Part shown: one piece after another, positions 1-8,128 of the stretch | How the letters are laid out: the number at the start of each line of letters is the position of its first letter | Position numbering within the stretch: the stretch's first letter is position 1 | From: Sulfitobacter sp043557345 | Lineage (GTDB): Bacteria; Pseudomonadota; Alphaproteobacteria; Rhodobacterales; Rhodobacteraceae | DNA length: 64,000 nucleotides | Assembly (NCBI RefSeq): GCF_043557345.1 | Contig: NZ_JBIFFV010000001.1 | Location: forward strand, 186,001-250,000 | Reading direction: 5' to 3' | Made by a program: the position numbers and the translations under genes | The notes under the pieces: generated by a model | The model's input: the letters and a program-made list of their open reading frames with translations, nothing else | Databases searched by the model: none | Told to the model about the DNA's origin: nothing

Positions 1-918
1 CGTCGGGTGCTGGACTGGCGGCAGTTGTCGAAGCTGAAATCGACCTATACCGACGCGCTGCAAGACCATGTGAACGCCGAGACGGGCCGGGTGCACACCT
101 GCTATTCCATCGCCGGGGCGGCGACCGGGCGGCTTGCCTCGACCGATCCGAACTTGCAAAACATCCCGATCCGCTCTGAGGAGGGCCGCCGCATCCGCGA
201 GGCTTTCGTCGCCCCCGAGGGCAAGGTGCTGGTGGCGCTGGACTACAGCCAGATCGAGCTGCGCATCCTTGCGCATATCGCCCAGATCGACGCGCTGAAG
301 GAGGCGTTTCACCGCGGCGACGACATCCACGCCATGACCGCGTCGGAGATGTTCGACGTGCCGATGGACCAGATGACCCCTGAGATTCGCCGCAACGCCA
401 AGGCGATCAACTTTGGCGTGATCTACGGCATCTCGGGCTTCGGCCTGGCCCGCAATCTGCGCATCCCGCGGGCCGAGGCACAGGGTTTCATCGACCGCTA
501 TTTCGAGCGGTTCCCCGGCATCCGGACCTATATGGACGACACCAAGGCTTTTGCGAAAGAGCATGGCTATGTGCAGACGCTCTTTGGCCGCAAGATCAAC
601 ACGCCCAACATCGGTGCCAAGGGTCCGCAGGCCGGGTTCGCCGCCCGCGCCGCGATCAACGCGCCGATCCAAGGCACCGCCGCAGATGTGATCCGCCGCG
701 CCATGGTGCGGATGCCCGAGGTCATCGCCGACCTGCCCGCGACCATGCTGTTGCAGGTGCACGATGAACTGCTTTTCGAGGTCGAAAAGGGCGCCGAAGA
801 CGCGCTGATCGCCGCCGCGCGCGAGGTGATGGAGAATGCCAATGATCCGGTGGTGAAGCTCGACGTGAAGCTGATCGTCGATGCCGGTGTGGGTGCCAAT
901 TGGGCCGAGGCGCATTGA
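1..918 (+). CDS. polA: DNA polymerase I, C-terminal part (5' end outside window)
   Basis: The reading frame is open from base 1, so this is the 3' part of a gene starting upstream; 305 codons are visible. They cover the palm and fingers of a family A DNA polymerase. Motif A (LDYSQIELRILAH, visible residues about 80-92) carries a catalytic Asp. Motif B (RRNAKAINFGVIYG, about 130-143) carries the nucleotide-binding Arg, Lys and Tyr. Motif C (VHDELLFE, about 253-260) carries the second catalytic Asp. The family fills repair gaps and removes Okazaki primers; the 5' nuclease and proofreading domains would lie before the window. The TGA overlaps the ATG of the next small gene by one base, so the two are probably co-transcribed. 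Identification is secure. Confidence 0.97.
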   Translation, partial: RRVLDWRQLSKLKSTYTDALQDHVNAETGRVHTCYSIAGAATGRLASTDPNLQNIPIRSEEGRRIREAFVAPEGKVLVALDYSQIELRILAHIAQIDALKEAFHRGDDIHAMTASEMFDVPMDQMTPEIRRNAKAINFGVIYGISGFGLARNLRIPRAEAQGFIDRYFERFPGIRTYMDDTKAFAKEHGYVQTLFGRKINTPNIGAKGPQAGFAARAAINAPIQGTAADVIRRAMVRMPEVIADLPATMLLQVHDELLFEVEKGAEDALIAAAREVMENANDPVVKLDVKLIVDAGVGANWAEAH

Positions 919-1127
919 TGAGCAGCGAATTGCACCTGCCCGACGATCTCGCACAGGCGCTGGAAGAGACCGGGGCACAGGCGGGCTGGGCCGCCTATAG
1001 CCCAACCCTCAAGGCCGACGCGCTGGCGTGGATCGACGCGGCGCGGACCACGGCGGCGCGGTCAAAGCGGGTGGATGACGTGGCGCGCTTTGCTGGGAAG
1101 GGACTGCCGCCGACGCCGTTTCAGTGA
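918..1127 (+). CDS. YdeI/OmpD-associated (OmdA-like) small protein
   Basis: A 69-residue protein whose ATG overlaps the polA stop (TGATG). The core, an AAY-type helix followed by LAWIDAARTTAARSKRVDDVARF, resembles the C-terminal module of YdeI/OmpD-associated proteins, which has a conserved W-I-x-x-A-(R/K) helix and a following R-x-x-R stretch. The full family is about 190 residues, so this is the short single-domain form. The molecular function of the family is not firmly known; some members are linked to bacteriocin or stress tolerance. Translation is probably coupled to polA. I prefer the ATG at 918 over an upstream in-frame TTG because it abuts the polA stop. The family call rests on motif resemblance only. 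Confidence 0.7.
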   Translation: MSSELHLPDDLAQALEETGAQAGWAAYSPTLKADALAWIDAARTTAARSKRVDDVARFAGKGLPPTPFQ

Positions 1128-1219
1128 TGGGCTGAGGGCCAGCGCCTGTTTTTGAGACAGTGATGCTCAGCAGGGCTGCCGCTTATTTGGAGGCCGGGTA
1201 GCGAATATAAGCGGAGGGT

Positions 1220-1345
1220 CATCGCCTGTCCGCGGGTCGGCGATGCGACGGGGCCGAATGCCACTTTATGGCTCAGCTTTGATATGCCTTCGCGAGGTCA
1301 CCCCCAGCCTCACCATATCGCCTACCCGGGGGGCGGGCAGGCGAT
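1220..1345. repeat. Two inverted repeats sharing ATCGCC/GGCGAT arms in the polA-GST gap
   Basis: The 309-base gap 1128-1436 has no convincing gene. It holds two potential hairpins about 95 bases apart. The first is CATCGCC at 1220-1226 with GGCGATG at 1239-1245 around a 12-nt loop. The second is an 11-bp stem with one mismatch, 1317-1327 with 1335-1345, loop 1328-1334. Both use the same ATCGCC/GGCGAT outer arms. Neither is followed by a T-run, so they are not typical intrinsic terminators. They could be a duplicated small repeat or transcript-end structures for the polA unit. Confidence 0.5.
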
Positions 1346-1436
1346 GGCCCGGCGCCTGCGGCTTGATTCCGGGCCGAGTGGCAATGCTCGGGCGCCGACC
1401 CTTTGCTCTCCTTGGCCAATGCCCTAAATCCACCGC

Positions 1437-2054
1437 ATGACCCCGATCCTCTACTCCTTCCGCCGCTGCCCCTACGCCATGCGCGCCCGCCTCGCCATTG
1501 CTGCCGCGCAAACCCCCGTCCGCCTGCGCGAAGTCGTCCTGCGGGACAAACCGCAAGCCTTCCTCGATGCCTCGCCCAGTGCCACCGTGCCCTGCCTTGT
1601 CACCGAAACCGGCCCCATCGACGAAAGCCTCGACATCATGAAATGGGCGCTGGCGCTGAACGATCCCGAAGGTTGGCGCGACATGCCGCCCGAGGGGCAC
1701 GACTGGATCGCCCGCGCCGACGGCCCGTTCAAAGACGCGCTGGACCGCACCAAATACGCCACCCGCTACCCCGAGGTGGACCCCGAAGAGCAACGCGCCA
1801 AGGCGGCAACCTTCCTCCGCGCTCTCGACGCGCAACTGGACGATTGGATTTTCGACCGCCCCACGCTGGCGGATTACGCGATCCTGCCCTTCGTCCGGCA
1901 GTTCGCCTTTATCGACCGCGCTTGGTTCGACGCGCAGAACTGGCCCGCCCTGCGCGGCTGGCTCGACAGGTTTCTGGCCTCGCCCCGCTTCGAAAGCGTG
2001 ATGGATAAATACCCCCAGTGGCAGCCCGGCGATGCGCCGGTGTCATTCCCCTAA
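1437..2054 (+). CDS. Glutathione S-transferase family protein
   Basis: This 205-residue protein begins with a thioredoxin-like GST N-terminal domain (about residues 1-80). It has a CPYAMRAR motif with Cys11 where many bacterial GSTs and glutaredoxin-like transferases carry the catalytic or glutathione-binding Cys. The cis-Pro strand is ATVPCLV, followed by an E-S-L-D glutathione-binding segment. A helical C-terminal domain follows (about 90-200). Such cytosolic proteins conjugate or reduce substrates with glutathione; the substrate cannot be read from sequence. The last 12 bases overlap the 3' end of the convergent hydroxypyruvate isomerase-like gene. No partner gene suggests a pathway. Confidence 0.85.
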   Translation: MTPILYSFRRCPYAMRARLAIAAAQTPVRLREVVLRDKPQAFLDASPSATVPCLVTETGPIDESLDIMKWALALNDPEGWRDMPPEGHDWIARADGPFKDALDRTKYATRYPEVDPEEQRAKAATFLRALDAQLDDWIFDRPTLADYAILPFVRQFAFIDRAWFDAQNWPALRGWLDRFLASPRFESVMDKYPQWQPGDAPVSFP

Positions 2055-2807
2055 AGCAGTCACCCACCCCAAGGTCTGCTCTGTCGGGCCGCCCGGACTA
2101 TACTCCCCGCTGACGAAACCGTCATAGCCCGCCCGCAGCGCGGCAAAGAGCCCGTCGAAATCGACATCACCGCTGCCGGGCGCGCCGCGCTCTGGCGCAT
2201 CACCTAACTGCACATGGCGGATCAGGGGGCGATACCCCTCGAAAACCGCCACGGCGTCGCCGTGGATCATCTGAGCGTGGAAACTGTCGAACTGCAGCGC
2301 CACATTGGGCGCATCCACCACCGCCAGCAGATCCGCCGCCTGCGCGTAGTCATTCAAGAAATATCCCGGTTTGGCTTGCGGGCAGAGCGGCTCGATCATC
2401 AGGGTAACCCCCGGCGGCGCCTCTGCCGCGGCATGGCGCAGGTTTGCCACGAAAGCCTTTGCCGCCGCTGGCCCTTCGGCCTCCCCTGCCATGACATGCA
2501 CCATCCGGGGCCGCAGCGCGTCGACATAGCGCCAGACCCGGCGCATATCATGGGCGAAACGCGCCTCCCCTCCCGGCAGAGCGGCGAAACCGGGCAGACC
2601 GCCCGTGTAATTCGGCGGCGGCGCGTTGATCAGGGCGAGCGTGAGCCCATTGCGCAGCAAGGCGCGCTGCGTCTCTTTCGCGGGCATGTCATAGGGAAAC
2701 AAGACCTCGACTGCGCCAAACCCCGCCTCTGCCGCCGCGTCGAACCGGTCCAGATAGGGCAGTTCGGACCAAAGCAGCGACAGATTGGCGGCGGGGGTGA
2801 TCGGCAT
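2043..2807 (-). CDS. Hydroxypyruvate isomerase-like TIM-barrel protein
   Basis: This 254-residue protein matches the AP-endonuclease-type xylose isomerase-like TIM barrel in the Hyi/Gip branch (E. coli Hyi is 258 residues). It opens with NLSLLW and L-D-R-F-x-A-A, has an IEPL segment near residue 137, a DSFH segment, HVQLGD, and an S-G-E-Y-S-P segment near residue 235. The two Glu positions fit the metal- or proton-shuttling pair of this fold. The family interconverts hydroxypyruvate and tartronate semialdehyde in glyoxylate metabolism, but close relatives act on other keto sugars and no gcl or glxR gene is nearby. It lies 18 bases after DUF1285, so the two form a small operon. Confidence 0.8.
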   Translation of the reverse strand: MPITPAANLSLLWSELPYLDRFDAAAEAGFGAVEVLFPYDMPAKETQRALLRNGLTLALINAPPPNYTGGLPGFAALPGGEARFAHDMRRVWRYVDALRPRMVHVMAGEAEGPAAAKAFVANLRHAAAEAPPGVTLMIEPLCPQAKPGYFLNDYAQAADLLAVVDAPNVALQFDSFHAQMIHGDAVAVFEGYRPLIRHVQLGDAPERGAPGSGDVDFDGLFAALRAGYDGFVSGEYSPGGPTEQTLGWVTALGE

Positions 2808-2825
2808 TCGGGTCTTTCGGTGAAC

Positions 2826-3401
2826 TTACGGCAGGTCTTCCGAAGGGATGATGCCAAAGAATTCCCCACCCGACCAGACACCAAACCAGCCGTCGCGGTG
2901 CTGGCCCAGATCGACCAAGCGGTAAAAGCTTTTGCGGTCGATCAGCGCCTCCAGATTGCGGCGCACCAGCACATAGGGCGCAGGTTCGCCCGTCTCTTCA
3001 TCGCGGACCACGCGGATCGGATGGGCTGGCCCCGCCTCGGCCACGTCGCCCAGATTGGTCAAAAACCGCAACTGTTGCGCCGCGCCCGCGCCCTCGGCCT
3101 CGAAATCCACGGCGACGAAGGGGGCGTCTTCGACGGTGATGCCCACCTTCTCCACCGGGGTTTTCAGGAAATAGTCATCCCCCTCGCGCCAGAGAATCGA
3201 TGCGAACAACTTAACCATTTCGATCCGGCCAATGGGCGTGCCTTGGTAGAACCACGTCCCGTCGCGTCTGATCTGCATGTCCAGATCGCCGCAAAATTCC
3301 GGGTTCCACTTCTCAAGCGGCGGGGTTCCGCGCGCTTTTGCGGCCTTGGCGGCTTCGATCAAACTGTCTGCCGTGGGTGTCACGGTATTTTGTCCGCTCA
3401 T
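2826..3401 (-). CDS. DUF1285 family protein
   Basis: A 191-residue protein of the DUF1285 family. Recognisable features are the PPLEKW segment, C-G-D-L-D-M-x-I and D-G-T-W-x-Y-x-G-T-P-I-x-R at the N-terminus, then YFLKTPVEK and a run ending near FGVWS. The family is common in proteobacteria and has no established function. I place the start at the ATG at 3401 because AAAGGGA lies 12 bases before it; an in-frame ATG at 3413 touches that site and is too close. It is divergent from the MoxR gene across about 70 bases and is followed closely by the Hyi-like gene. Confidence 0.8.
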   Translation of the reverse strand: MSGQNTVTPTADSLIEAAKAAKARGTPPLEKWNPEFCGDLDMQIRRDGTWFYQGTPIGRIEMVKLFASILWREGDDYFLKTPVEKVGITVEDAPFVAVDFEAEGAGAAQQLRFLTNLGDVAEAGPAHPIRVVRDEETGEPAPYVLVRRNLEALIDRKSFYRLVDLGQHRDGWFGVWSGGEFFGIIPSEDLP

Positions 3402-3471
3402 TTCTTTTGCCATTCCCTTTGGTCGCGATACACTTACACCTGAAAGATATAACTCCGGGGAAAGAAATGTC

Positions 3472-4479
3472 ATGGCCGAAGCGGATGATCTGATCGCGCA
3501 AATCGAAGCGCTGAGCGAAAGGCTGGCCGCGGCGAAACAGTCGATCACCGGGCGTTTCGTCGGGCAGGAGCAGGTTGTCGACCTTGCCCTGACGGCGCTG
3601 CTCTGCGGCGGGCACGGCCTGCTGATCGGCCTGCCCGGCTTGGGCAAGACGCGGCTGGTTGAGACGTTGAGCACGGTCATGGGCCTGCACGGCAACCGGG
3701 TGCAATTCACCCCCGATCTGATGCCCGCTGACATCTTGGGCTCCGAAGTGCTTGACACCGCGCCAGATGGCAGCCGCGCCTTTCGTTTTGTCGAAGGGCC
3801 GATCTTTTGCCAACTTTTGATGGCCGATGAGATCAACCGCGCCAGTCCGCGCACCCAATCCGCCCTGCTGCAGGCGATGCAGGAAAAGACCGTGACCGTC
3901 GCAGGGCAGGACCGCGCGCTTGGGCAGCCTTTCCATGTGCTCGCCACGCAAAACCCGATCGAGCAGGAAGGCACCTACCCCCTGCCCGAAGCGCAGCTTG
4001 ACCGCTTCCTCGTGCAGATCGACGTGGCCTACCCCGACCGCGCGACCGAGCGGGACATTCTGCTTGCCACCACCGGCGTCGAAGAGGGCAGAGTGCGCCC
4101 GGTCTTCACCACCGAAGACCTGATCACTGCCCAGACCCTGCTGCGGCGGATGCCCGTGGGCGACAGCGTGGTGGAACTGATCCTCGACCTTGTCCGCGCC
4201 TTCCGCCCCGATGAGCCTGAGGCCACCCATGCCGTGCGCGAGAGCGTCGCTTGGGGCCCCGGCCCCCGTGCCGCGCAGGCGCTGATGCTGACCGTGCGCG
4301 CCCGGGCGCTGCTGGAGGGGCGGCTGGCTCCTTCGGCCGAGGATGTGCTGGCCATGGCCCGCCCGGTGCTGAGCCACCGGATGGCGCTGAACTTTGCCGC
4401 CCGCGCGCGGGGCGAAAGCCTGCAAAGCCTGATCGACGCCACCGCCGGTCAATTGATCGGGAAAAAGGCCGCCGCGTGA
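3472..4479 (+). CDS. MoxR-family AAA+ ATPase
   Basis: A 335-residue AAA+ ATPase of the MoxR family. Walker A (GLPGLGKT) lies near residue 53. The Walker B and sensor segment MADEINRASP is near 115-125, followed by QSALLQAMQE and an ATQNP sensor-1 motif, then E-G-T-Y-P-L-P-E-A-Q-L-D-R-F. These match MoxR chaperone-like ATPases that work with von Willebrand A-type partner proteins. It is the first gene of a tightly packed operon; its TGA overlaps the GTG start of the DUF58 gene. The ATG at 3472 is preceded by GGGGAAAG at good spacing, and earlier in-frame codons run back through the divergent gene and are rejected. Partners are assigned by context. Confidence 0.93.
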   Translation: MAEADDLIAQIEALSERLAAAKQSITGRFVGQEQVVDLALTALLCGGHGLLIGLPGLGKTRLVETLSTVMGLHGNRVQFTPDLMPADILGSEVLDTAPDGSRAFRFVEGPIFCQLLMADEINRASPRTQSALLQAMQEKTVTVAGQDRALGQPFHVLATQNPIEQEGTYPLPEAQLDRFLVQIDVAYPDRATERDILLATTGVEEGRVRPVFTTEDLITAQTLLRRMPVGDSVVELILDLVRAFRPDEPEATHAVRESVAWGPGPRAAQALMLTVRARALLEGRLAPSAEDVLAMARPVLSHRMALNFAARARGESLQSLIDATAGQLIGKKAAA

Positions 4480-5363
4480 CCCATAGCCCCCTGTCCCTCA
4501 GAGCCAGCGCCGAGGGCGAAGCGGCCCGGCTGCCCGCCCTGCTGGCGCGGGCCGAGCATTTGGCCAGTGCGGTGCTGCCCGGCGCCCATGGCCGCCGCCG
4601 CGCGGGAACGGGGGATGATTTCTGGCAATACCGTCCGGCGCAGATCGGTGACAGCCGCCGCATGGTCGACCACCGCCGTTCGGCCCGTGGCGATCAGGAG
4701 TTCGTGCGCGAGCGCGAGTGGCAGATCGCGCAGTCCGTCATGCTCTGGGTCGATCAGGGGGCGTCGATGCGCTTTGCCTCGGACAAGGCGCTGCCCGACA
4801 AGGCCGATCGCGCCCGCCTTTTGGGCCTTGCGCTGGCGATCTTGCTGCTGCGCGGGGGGGAGCGGGTGGGCCTGACCGGCACCGCCCTGCCCCCACGGCG
4901 CGGCAATCCGCAGGTGCTGCGGCTGGCCGAATGGCTCTGCCAAGAGGATGGCCAAGACTACGCCCCGCCCGAACATCGCGGCATGATACCCCATGCGCGG
5001 GCGGTCTTCATCTCGGATTTCATGGGCGATCTCGACCCGGTGCAGACCGCGCTGACCAAGGCCGCCGACCGCGGCGTGCGCGGCGTGCTCTATCACCTGC
5101 TGGACCCGGCAGAGGAGGCTTTTCCCTTCGCGGGCCGCACCATTTTCGAAAGCGTCGGGGGCAGTCTGCGACATGAGACGCTCAAGGCAAACGACCTGCG
5201 CGACCGCTACCTCGACCGGCTGGCGGCGCGCAAAGACGCCTTGCAGCAACTCTGCGCCCGCACCGGCTGGCGCTACGGGCTGCACCACACCGATGCCACG
5301 GCGCAGTCGGCGCTGCTCTGGCTCTATGGCGCGCTGGACGCGCGACAGGGGAGCGTGGCATGA
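4476..5363 (+). CDS. DUF58 domain-containing protein
   Basis: A 295-residue DUF58 protein starting at a GTG that overlaps the MoxR stop (GTGA). The signature part is D-D-F-W-Q-Y-R-P followed by D-x-R-R-M-V-D-H-R-R-S-A-R, then V-R-E-R-E-W near residue 80. A degenerate MIDAS-like loop follows (LWVDQGASM), in which the usual D-x-S-x-S reads D-Q-G-A-S. DUF58 proteins are the standard partners of MoxR ATPases and are thought to be VWA-like adaptors, possibly in cell-envelope maturation or stress. It overlaps the next gene by ATGA, so the four genes 3472-10167 form one unit. Family identity is solid; function is unproven. Confidence 0.9.
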   Translation: MTHSPLSLRASAEGEAARLPALLARAEHLASAVLPGAHGRRRAGTGDDFWQYRPAQIGDSRRMVDHRRSARGDQEFVREREWQIAQSVMLWVDQGASMRFASDKALPDKADRARLLGLALAILLLRGGERVGLTGTALPPRRGNPQVLRLAEWLCQEDGQDYAPPEHRGMIPHARAVFISDFMGDLDPVQTALTKAADRGVRGVLYHLLDPAEEAFPFAGRTIFESVGGSLRHETLKANDLRDRYLDRLAARKDALQQLCARTGWRYGLHHTDATAQSALLWLYGALDARQGSVA

Positions 5364-8128
5364 GCGTTTTCGGCGGCATCGGTTTCACCGCGCCTTGGCT
5401 GTTGCTGCCCCTGCTGGCGCTGCCGATCCTATGGCTGATCCTGCGGGCGGTGCCGCCCGCCCCGGTCCGCCGCCGTTTTCCCGGTGTGGCGCTGCTCTTG
5501 GGGTTGGCGGATGACGACAGCACCAGCGACCGCACCCCGTGGTGGCTGCTTTTGCTGCGAATGCTGGCCGTGGCCGCGATCATCATCGGCCTTGCCGGGC
5601 CGGTGCTGAACCCCCAGGCAAAGACGGAAGAGGGCAGCGGCCCCTTGCTGATCCTGCTCGATGGCTCATGGGCCGGGGCCAGCGGCTGGGACCGGCAGAT
5701 GGCCGCCGTTGACGCCCAACTCACCCGCGCCGGACGGGCCGAGCGGACGGTGGGTATCCTCAGCCTCACCGACCCGCAGGTGCCGACCTTCCAATCCGCC
5801 GATGCGGGGCGCAGCCGTCTGGCCGGGTTCACCCCCGCGCCATGGCAACCGGCCCCGGCAGAACTGACCCGCGCGACCGAGATCATGGCGACCCTGCCTG
5901 CCTTCGATACCCTGTGGTTCAGCGAAGGGTTGGACTATCCGGGCCGCGATGACCTGCTTGCCGCGCTGCAATCCAAAGGCGCGGTGGAGGTGCATCAACC
6001 CGCGGGCAATGTCATCGGCATCGCCCCCGCAGTCTACCAAGACGGCACGATCGACCTGACCCTGCGCCGCGCCGCGCCCGGACCGGAACGCGCAGCGGTG
6101 GTGCAGGCCCATGGCCGCGATCCGGCAGGCAACGCCCGGGTGCTCGCCACCGCCAGCGCGACATTCGCGGCGGGCGCGACCGAGGCCAGCACCTCCCTCT
6201 CGCTGCCTGCCGAGATGCGCGCGCGGCTCACCTCTTTCGACATCGCGGGGCAACGCTCCGCCGGGGCGCGCACCTTGGTCGATGACGGGCTGCGCCGCCG
6301 CGAAGTCGCGCTGATCCGAGGGCGCGGGGCGCAGGAGGGGCTGCAACTGCTCTCACCGCTGCATTACATCGAACAGGCGCTGGCCCCGAGCGCCGATCTG
6401 ATCGACGGCACCCTGACCGAGGTGCTGCCCGCCAACCCTGATGTGATCGTGCTGGCGGATGTGGCCACCCTCGCCCCCGCCGAGGCCGAGCCGCTGCAAG
6501 AGTGGATCGACGCGGGCGGCATGCTCATCCGTTTCGCCGGACCGCGCGTGGCGGCAAGCGATGTCAGCCGCATCGACGAAGACCCTCTGATGCCCGTGCG
6601 CCTGCGCGCCGGGGGTCGCAGCGTCGGCGGCGCGATGTCTTGGGGGGAACCCAAGGCGCTGGCCCCCTTCCGCAACGGGTCGCCTTTCTTTGGGCTGACG
6701 GTGCCCGATGACGTGACCGTTTCGGCCCAGGTCGTGGCGCAACCCGACCCCACTTTGGCCGACCGGGTGATCGCCGCGCTTAGCGATGGCACCCCGCTGG
6801 TCACGCGCAAAGCCGTGGGTCAGGGGCAGATCGTGCTGTTCCACGTCACCGCCACGGCGGAATGGTCGACCCTGCCTCTGTCGGGTCTTTTCGTGCAGAT
6901 GATGGAACGGCTGGCCGTGTCATCGGGTGCCAGCGCCCCCGAGGCCCAGAGCCTTGAGGGCACCACATGGACCCCGCTGCGGGTGATGGACGGTTTCGGC
7001 AGCCTGTCCGACGCGGGCACCCTGCCCGGCGTTGCGGGGCCGGACCTGATCTCGGCCCCTGCAGGGCCCGCCCTGCCGCCCGGCATTTACGGCACCGAAG
7101 ACCGGCGGCTTGCGCGCAATGTGCTAACTGCCGAGACCGCCCTCACCCCCGCCACATGGCCCGCCGATGTGCCGCTGCGCGGCCTTGCTCTGCCACCGGA
7201 ACAACCGCTCGCCGGGGCGCTTCTGAGCCTCGCTATCCTGCTGCTCGTGGCCGATGTGCTGGCCTCCCTCGCCCTCTCAGGGCTGCTGCTGCGCCGCTCC
7301 ACCGGCAGCTTGGCGCTGGCCTTGGGGCTGATCATCGCCCCCCAGATGGGCGACGCGCAGGAGACCGACCCCGAGAGCTTTGCCATACGCTCGGCCTCGG
7401 AGGTGACGCTGGCCCATGTGCTCACCGGCATCAGCGACGTTGACGAGATCGCCCGCGCCGGGCTGATCGGCCTGTCGGACACGCTTTATTTCCGCACCAC
7501 GGTCGAGCCCGACCTGCCCACCGGCGTTGACCTTGAGCAGGACGAACTGGCCTTCTTTCCGATCCTCTATTGGCCGGTGACACCAGACCAATCGCAGCCC
7601 TCGTCCGAGGCCTATGGCAAGCTGAACGACTACCTCCGCTCGGGCGGGCTGATCCTGTTCGATACGCGCGACGCGGATATCGCGAGCTACGGTGCCGCCA
7701 GTCCGAATGGGCGCAAACTGCAAGAACTGGCCGCACCGCTCGACATTCCGCCGCTGGAGCCGCTGCCCGGCGATCACGTCCTGACGCGCACCTTCTACCT
7801 GCTGCAAGACTACCCCGGCCGCTACAGCAGCCGCGATGTCTGGGTGGAGGCCGCGCCGCCCGATGCGGAACGCATCGAGGGAATGCCCTTTCGCAACCTC
7901 AACGACGGGGTGACGCCGGTGGTGATCGGCGGCAATGACTGGGCCGCCGCTTGGGCCGTGCGCCGCGATGGCGCGCCGCTTTTGCCCATCGGGCGCGGCT
8001 TTGCCGGAGAGCGGCAGCGCGAACTGGCCTACCGCTTTGGCGTGAATCTTGTCATGCATGTGCTGACCGGCAACTACAAATCCGATCAGGTCCATGTGCC
8101 TGCACTGCTGGATAGGTTGGGCCAATGA
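5360..8128 (+). CDS. BatA-like N-terminal domain plus DUF4159 membrane protein
   Basis: A 922-residue membrane protein. Residues about 1-85 are a BatA-type N-terminus: two hydrophobic segments (about 8-28 and 62-80) flanking a P-x-R-R-R-F-P-G-V loop. A long VWA-like region begins with ILLDGSWAGAS. Residues about 613-667 form further membrane segments ending in an AQMGDAQ-like stretch that looks like an internal signal peptide. A DUF4159 domain follows (about 674-900), with L-x-F-F-P-I-L-Y-W-P and F-D-T-R-D segments. The layout suggests that a BatA-like protein and a once separate secreted DUF4159 protein have been fused. It overlaps both neighbours by ATGA. The role is probably in envelope integrity together with the MoxR ATPase, by inference. 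Confidence 0.85.
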   Translation: MSVFGGIGFTAPWLLLPLLALPILWLILRAVPPAPVRRRFPGVALLLGLADDDSTSDRTPWWLLLLRMLAVAAIIIGLAGPVLNPQAKTEEGSGPLLILLDGSWAGASGWDRQMAAVDAQLTRAGRAERTVGILSLTDPQVPTFQSADAGRSRLAGFTPAPWQPAPAELTRATEIMATLPAFDTLWFSEGLDYPGRDDLLAALQSKGAVEVHQPAGNVIGIAPAVYQDGTIDLTLRRAAPGPERAAVVQAHGRDPAGNARVLATASATFAAGATEASTSLSLPAEMRARLTSFDIAGQRSAGARTLVDDGLRRREVALIRGRGAQEGLQLLSPLHYIEQALAPSADLIDGTLTEVLPANPDVIVLADVATLAPAEAEPLQEWIDAGGMLIRFAGPRVAASDVSRIDEDPLMPVRLRAGGRSVGGAMSWGEPKALAPFRNGSPFFGLTVPDDVTVSAQVVAQPDPTLADRVIAALSDGTPLVTRKAVGQGQIVLFHVTATAEWSTLPLSGLFVQMMERLAVSSGASAPEAQSLEGTTWTPLRVMDGFGSLSDAGTLPGVAGPDLISAPAGPALPPGIYGTEDRRLARNVLTAETALTPATWPADVPLRGLALPPEQPLAGALLSLAILLLVADVLASLALSGLLLRRSTGSLALALGLIIAPQMGDAQETDPESFAIRSASEVTLAHVLTGISDVDEIARAGLIGLSDTLYFRTTVEPDLPTGVDLEQDELAFFPILYWPVTPDQSQPSSEAYGKLNDYLRSGGLILFDTRDADIASYGAASPNGRKLQELAAPLDIPPLEPLPGDHVLTRTFYLLQDYPGRYSSRDVWVEAAPPDAERIEGMPFRNLNDGVTPVVIGGNDWAAAWAVRRDGAPLLPIGRGFAGERQRELAYRFGVNLVMHVLTGNYKSDQVHVPALLDRLGQ

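Noticed and set aside
2214..3443. 409-codon plus-strand open frame opposite the Hyi-like and DUF1285 genes
   Set aside because: GC-rich shadow of the real minus-strand genes; no domain sense, no ribosome site, and it covers two well-supported genes.
3277..3471. Longer N-terminus for the MoxR ATPase
   Set aside because: The extension would run through the DUF1285 start region and lacks similarity to MoxR proteins. The ATG at 3472 has a good ribosome site.
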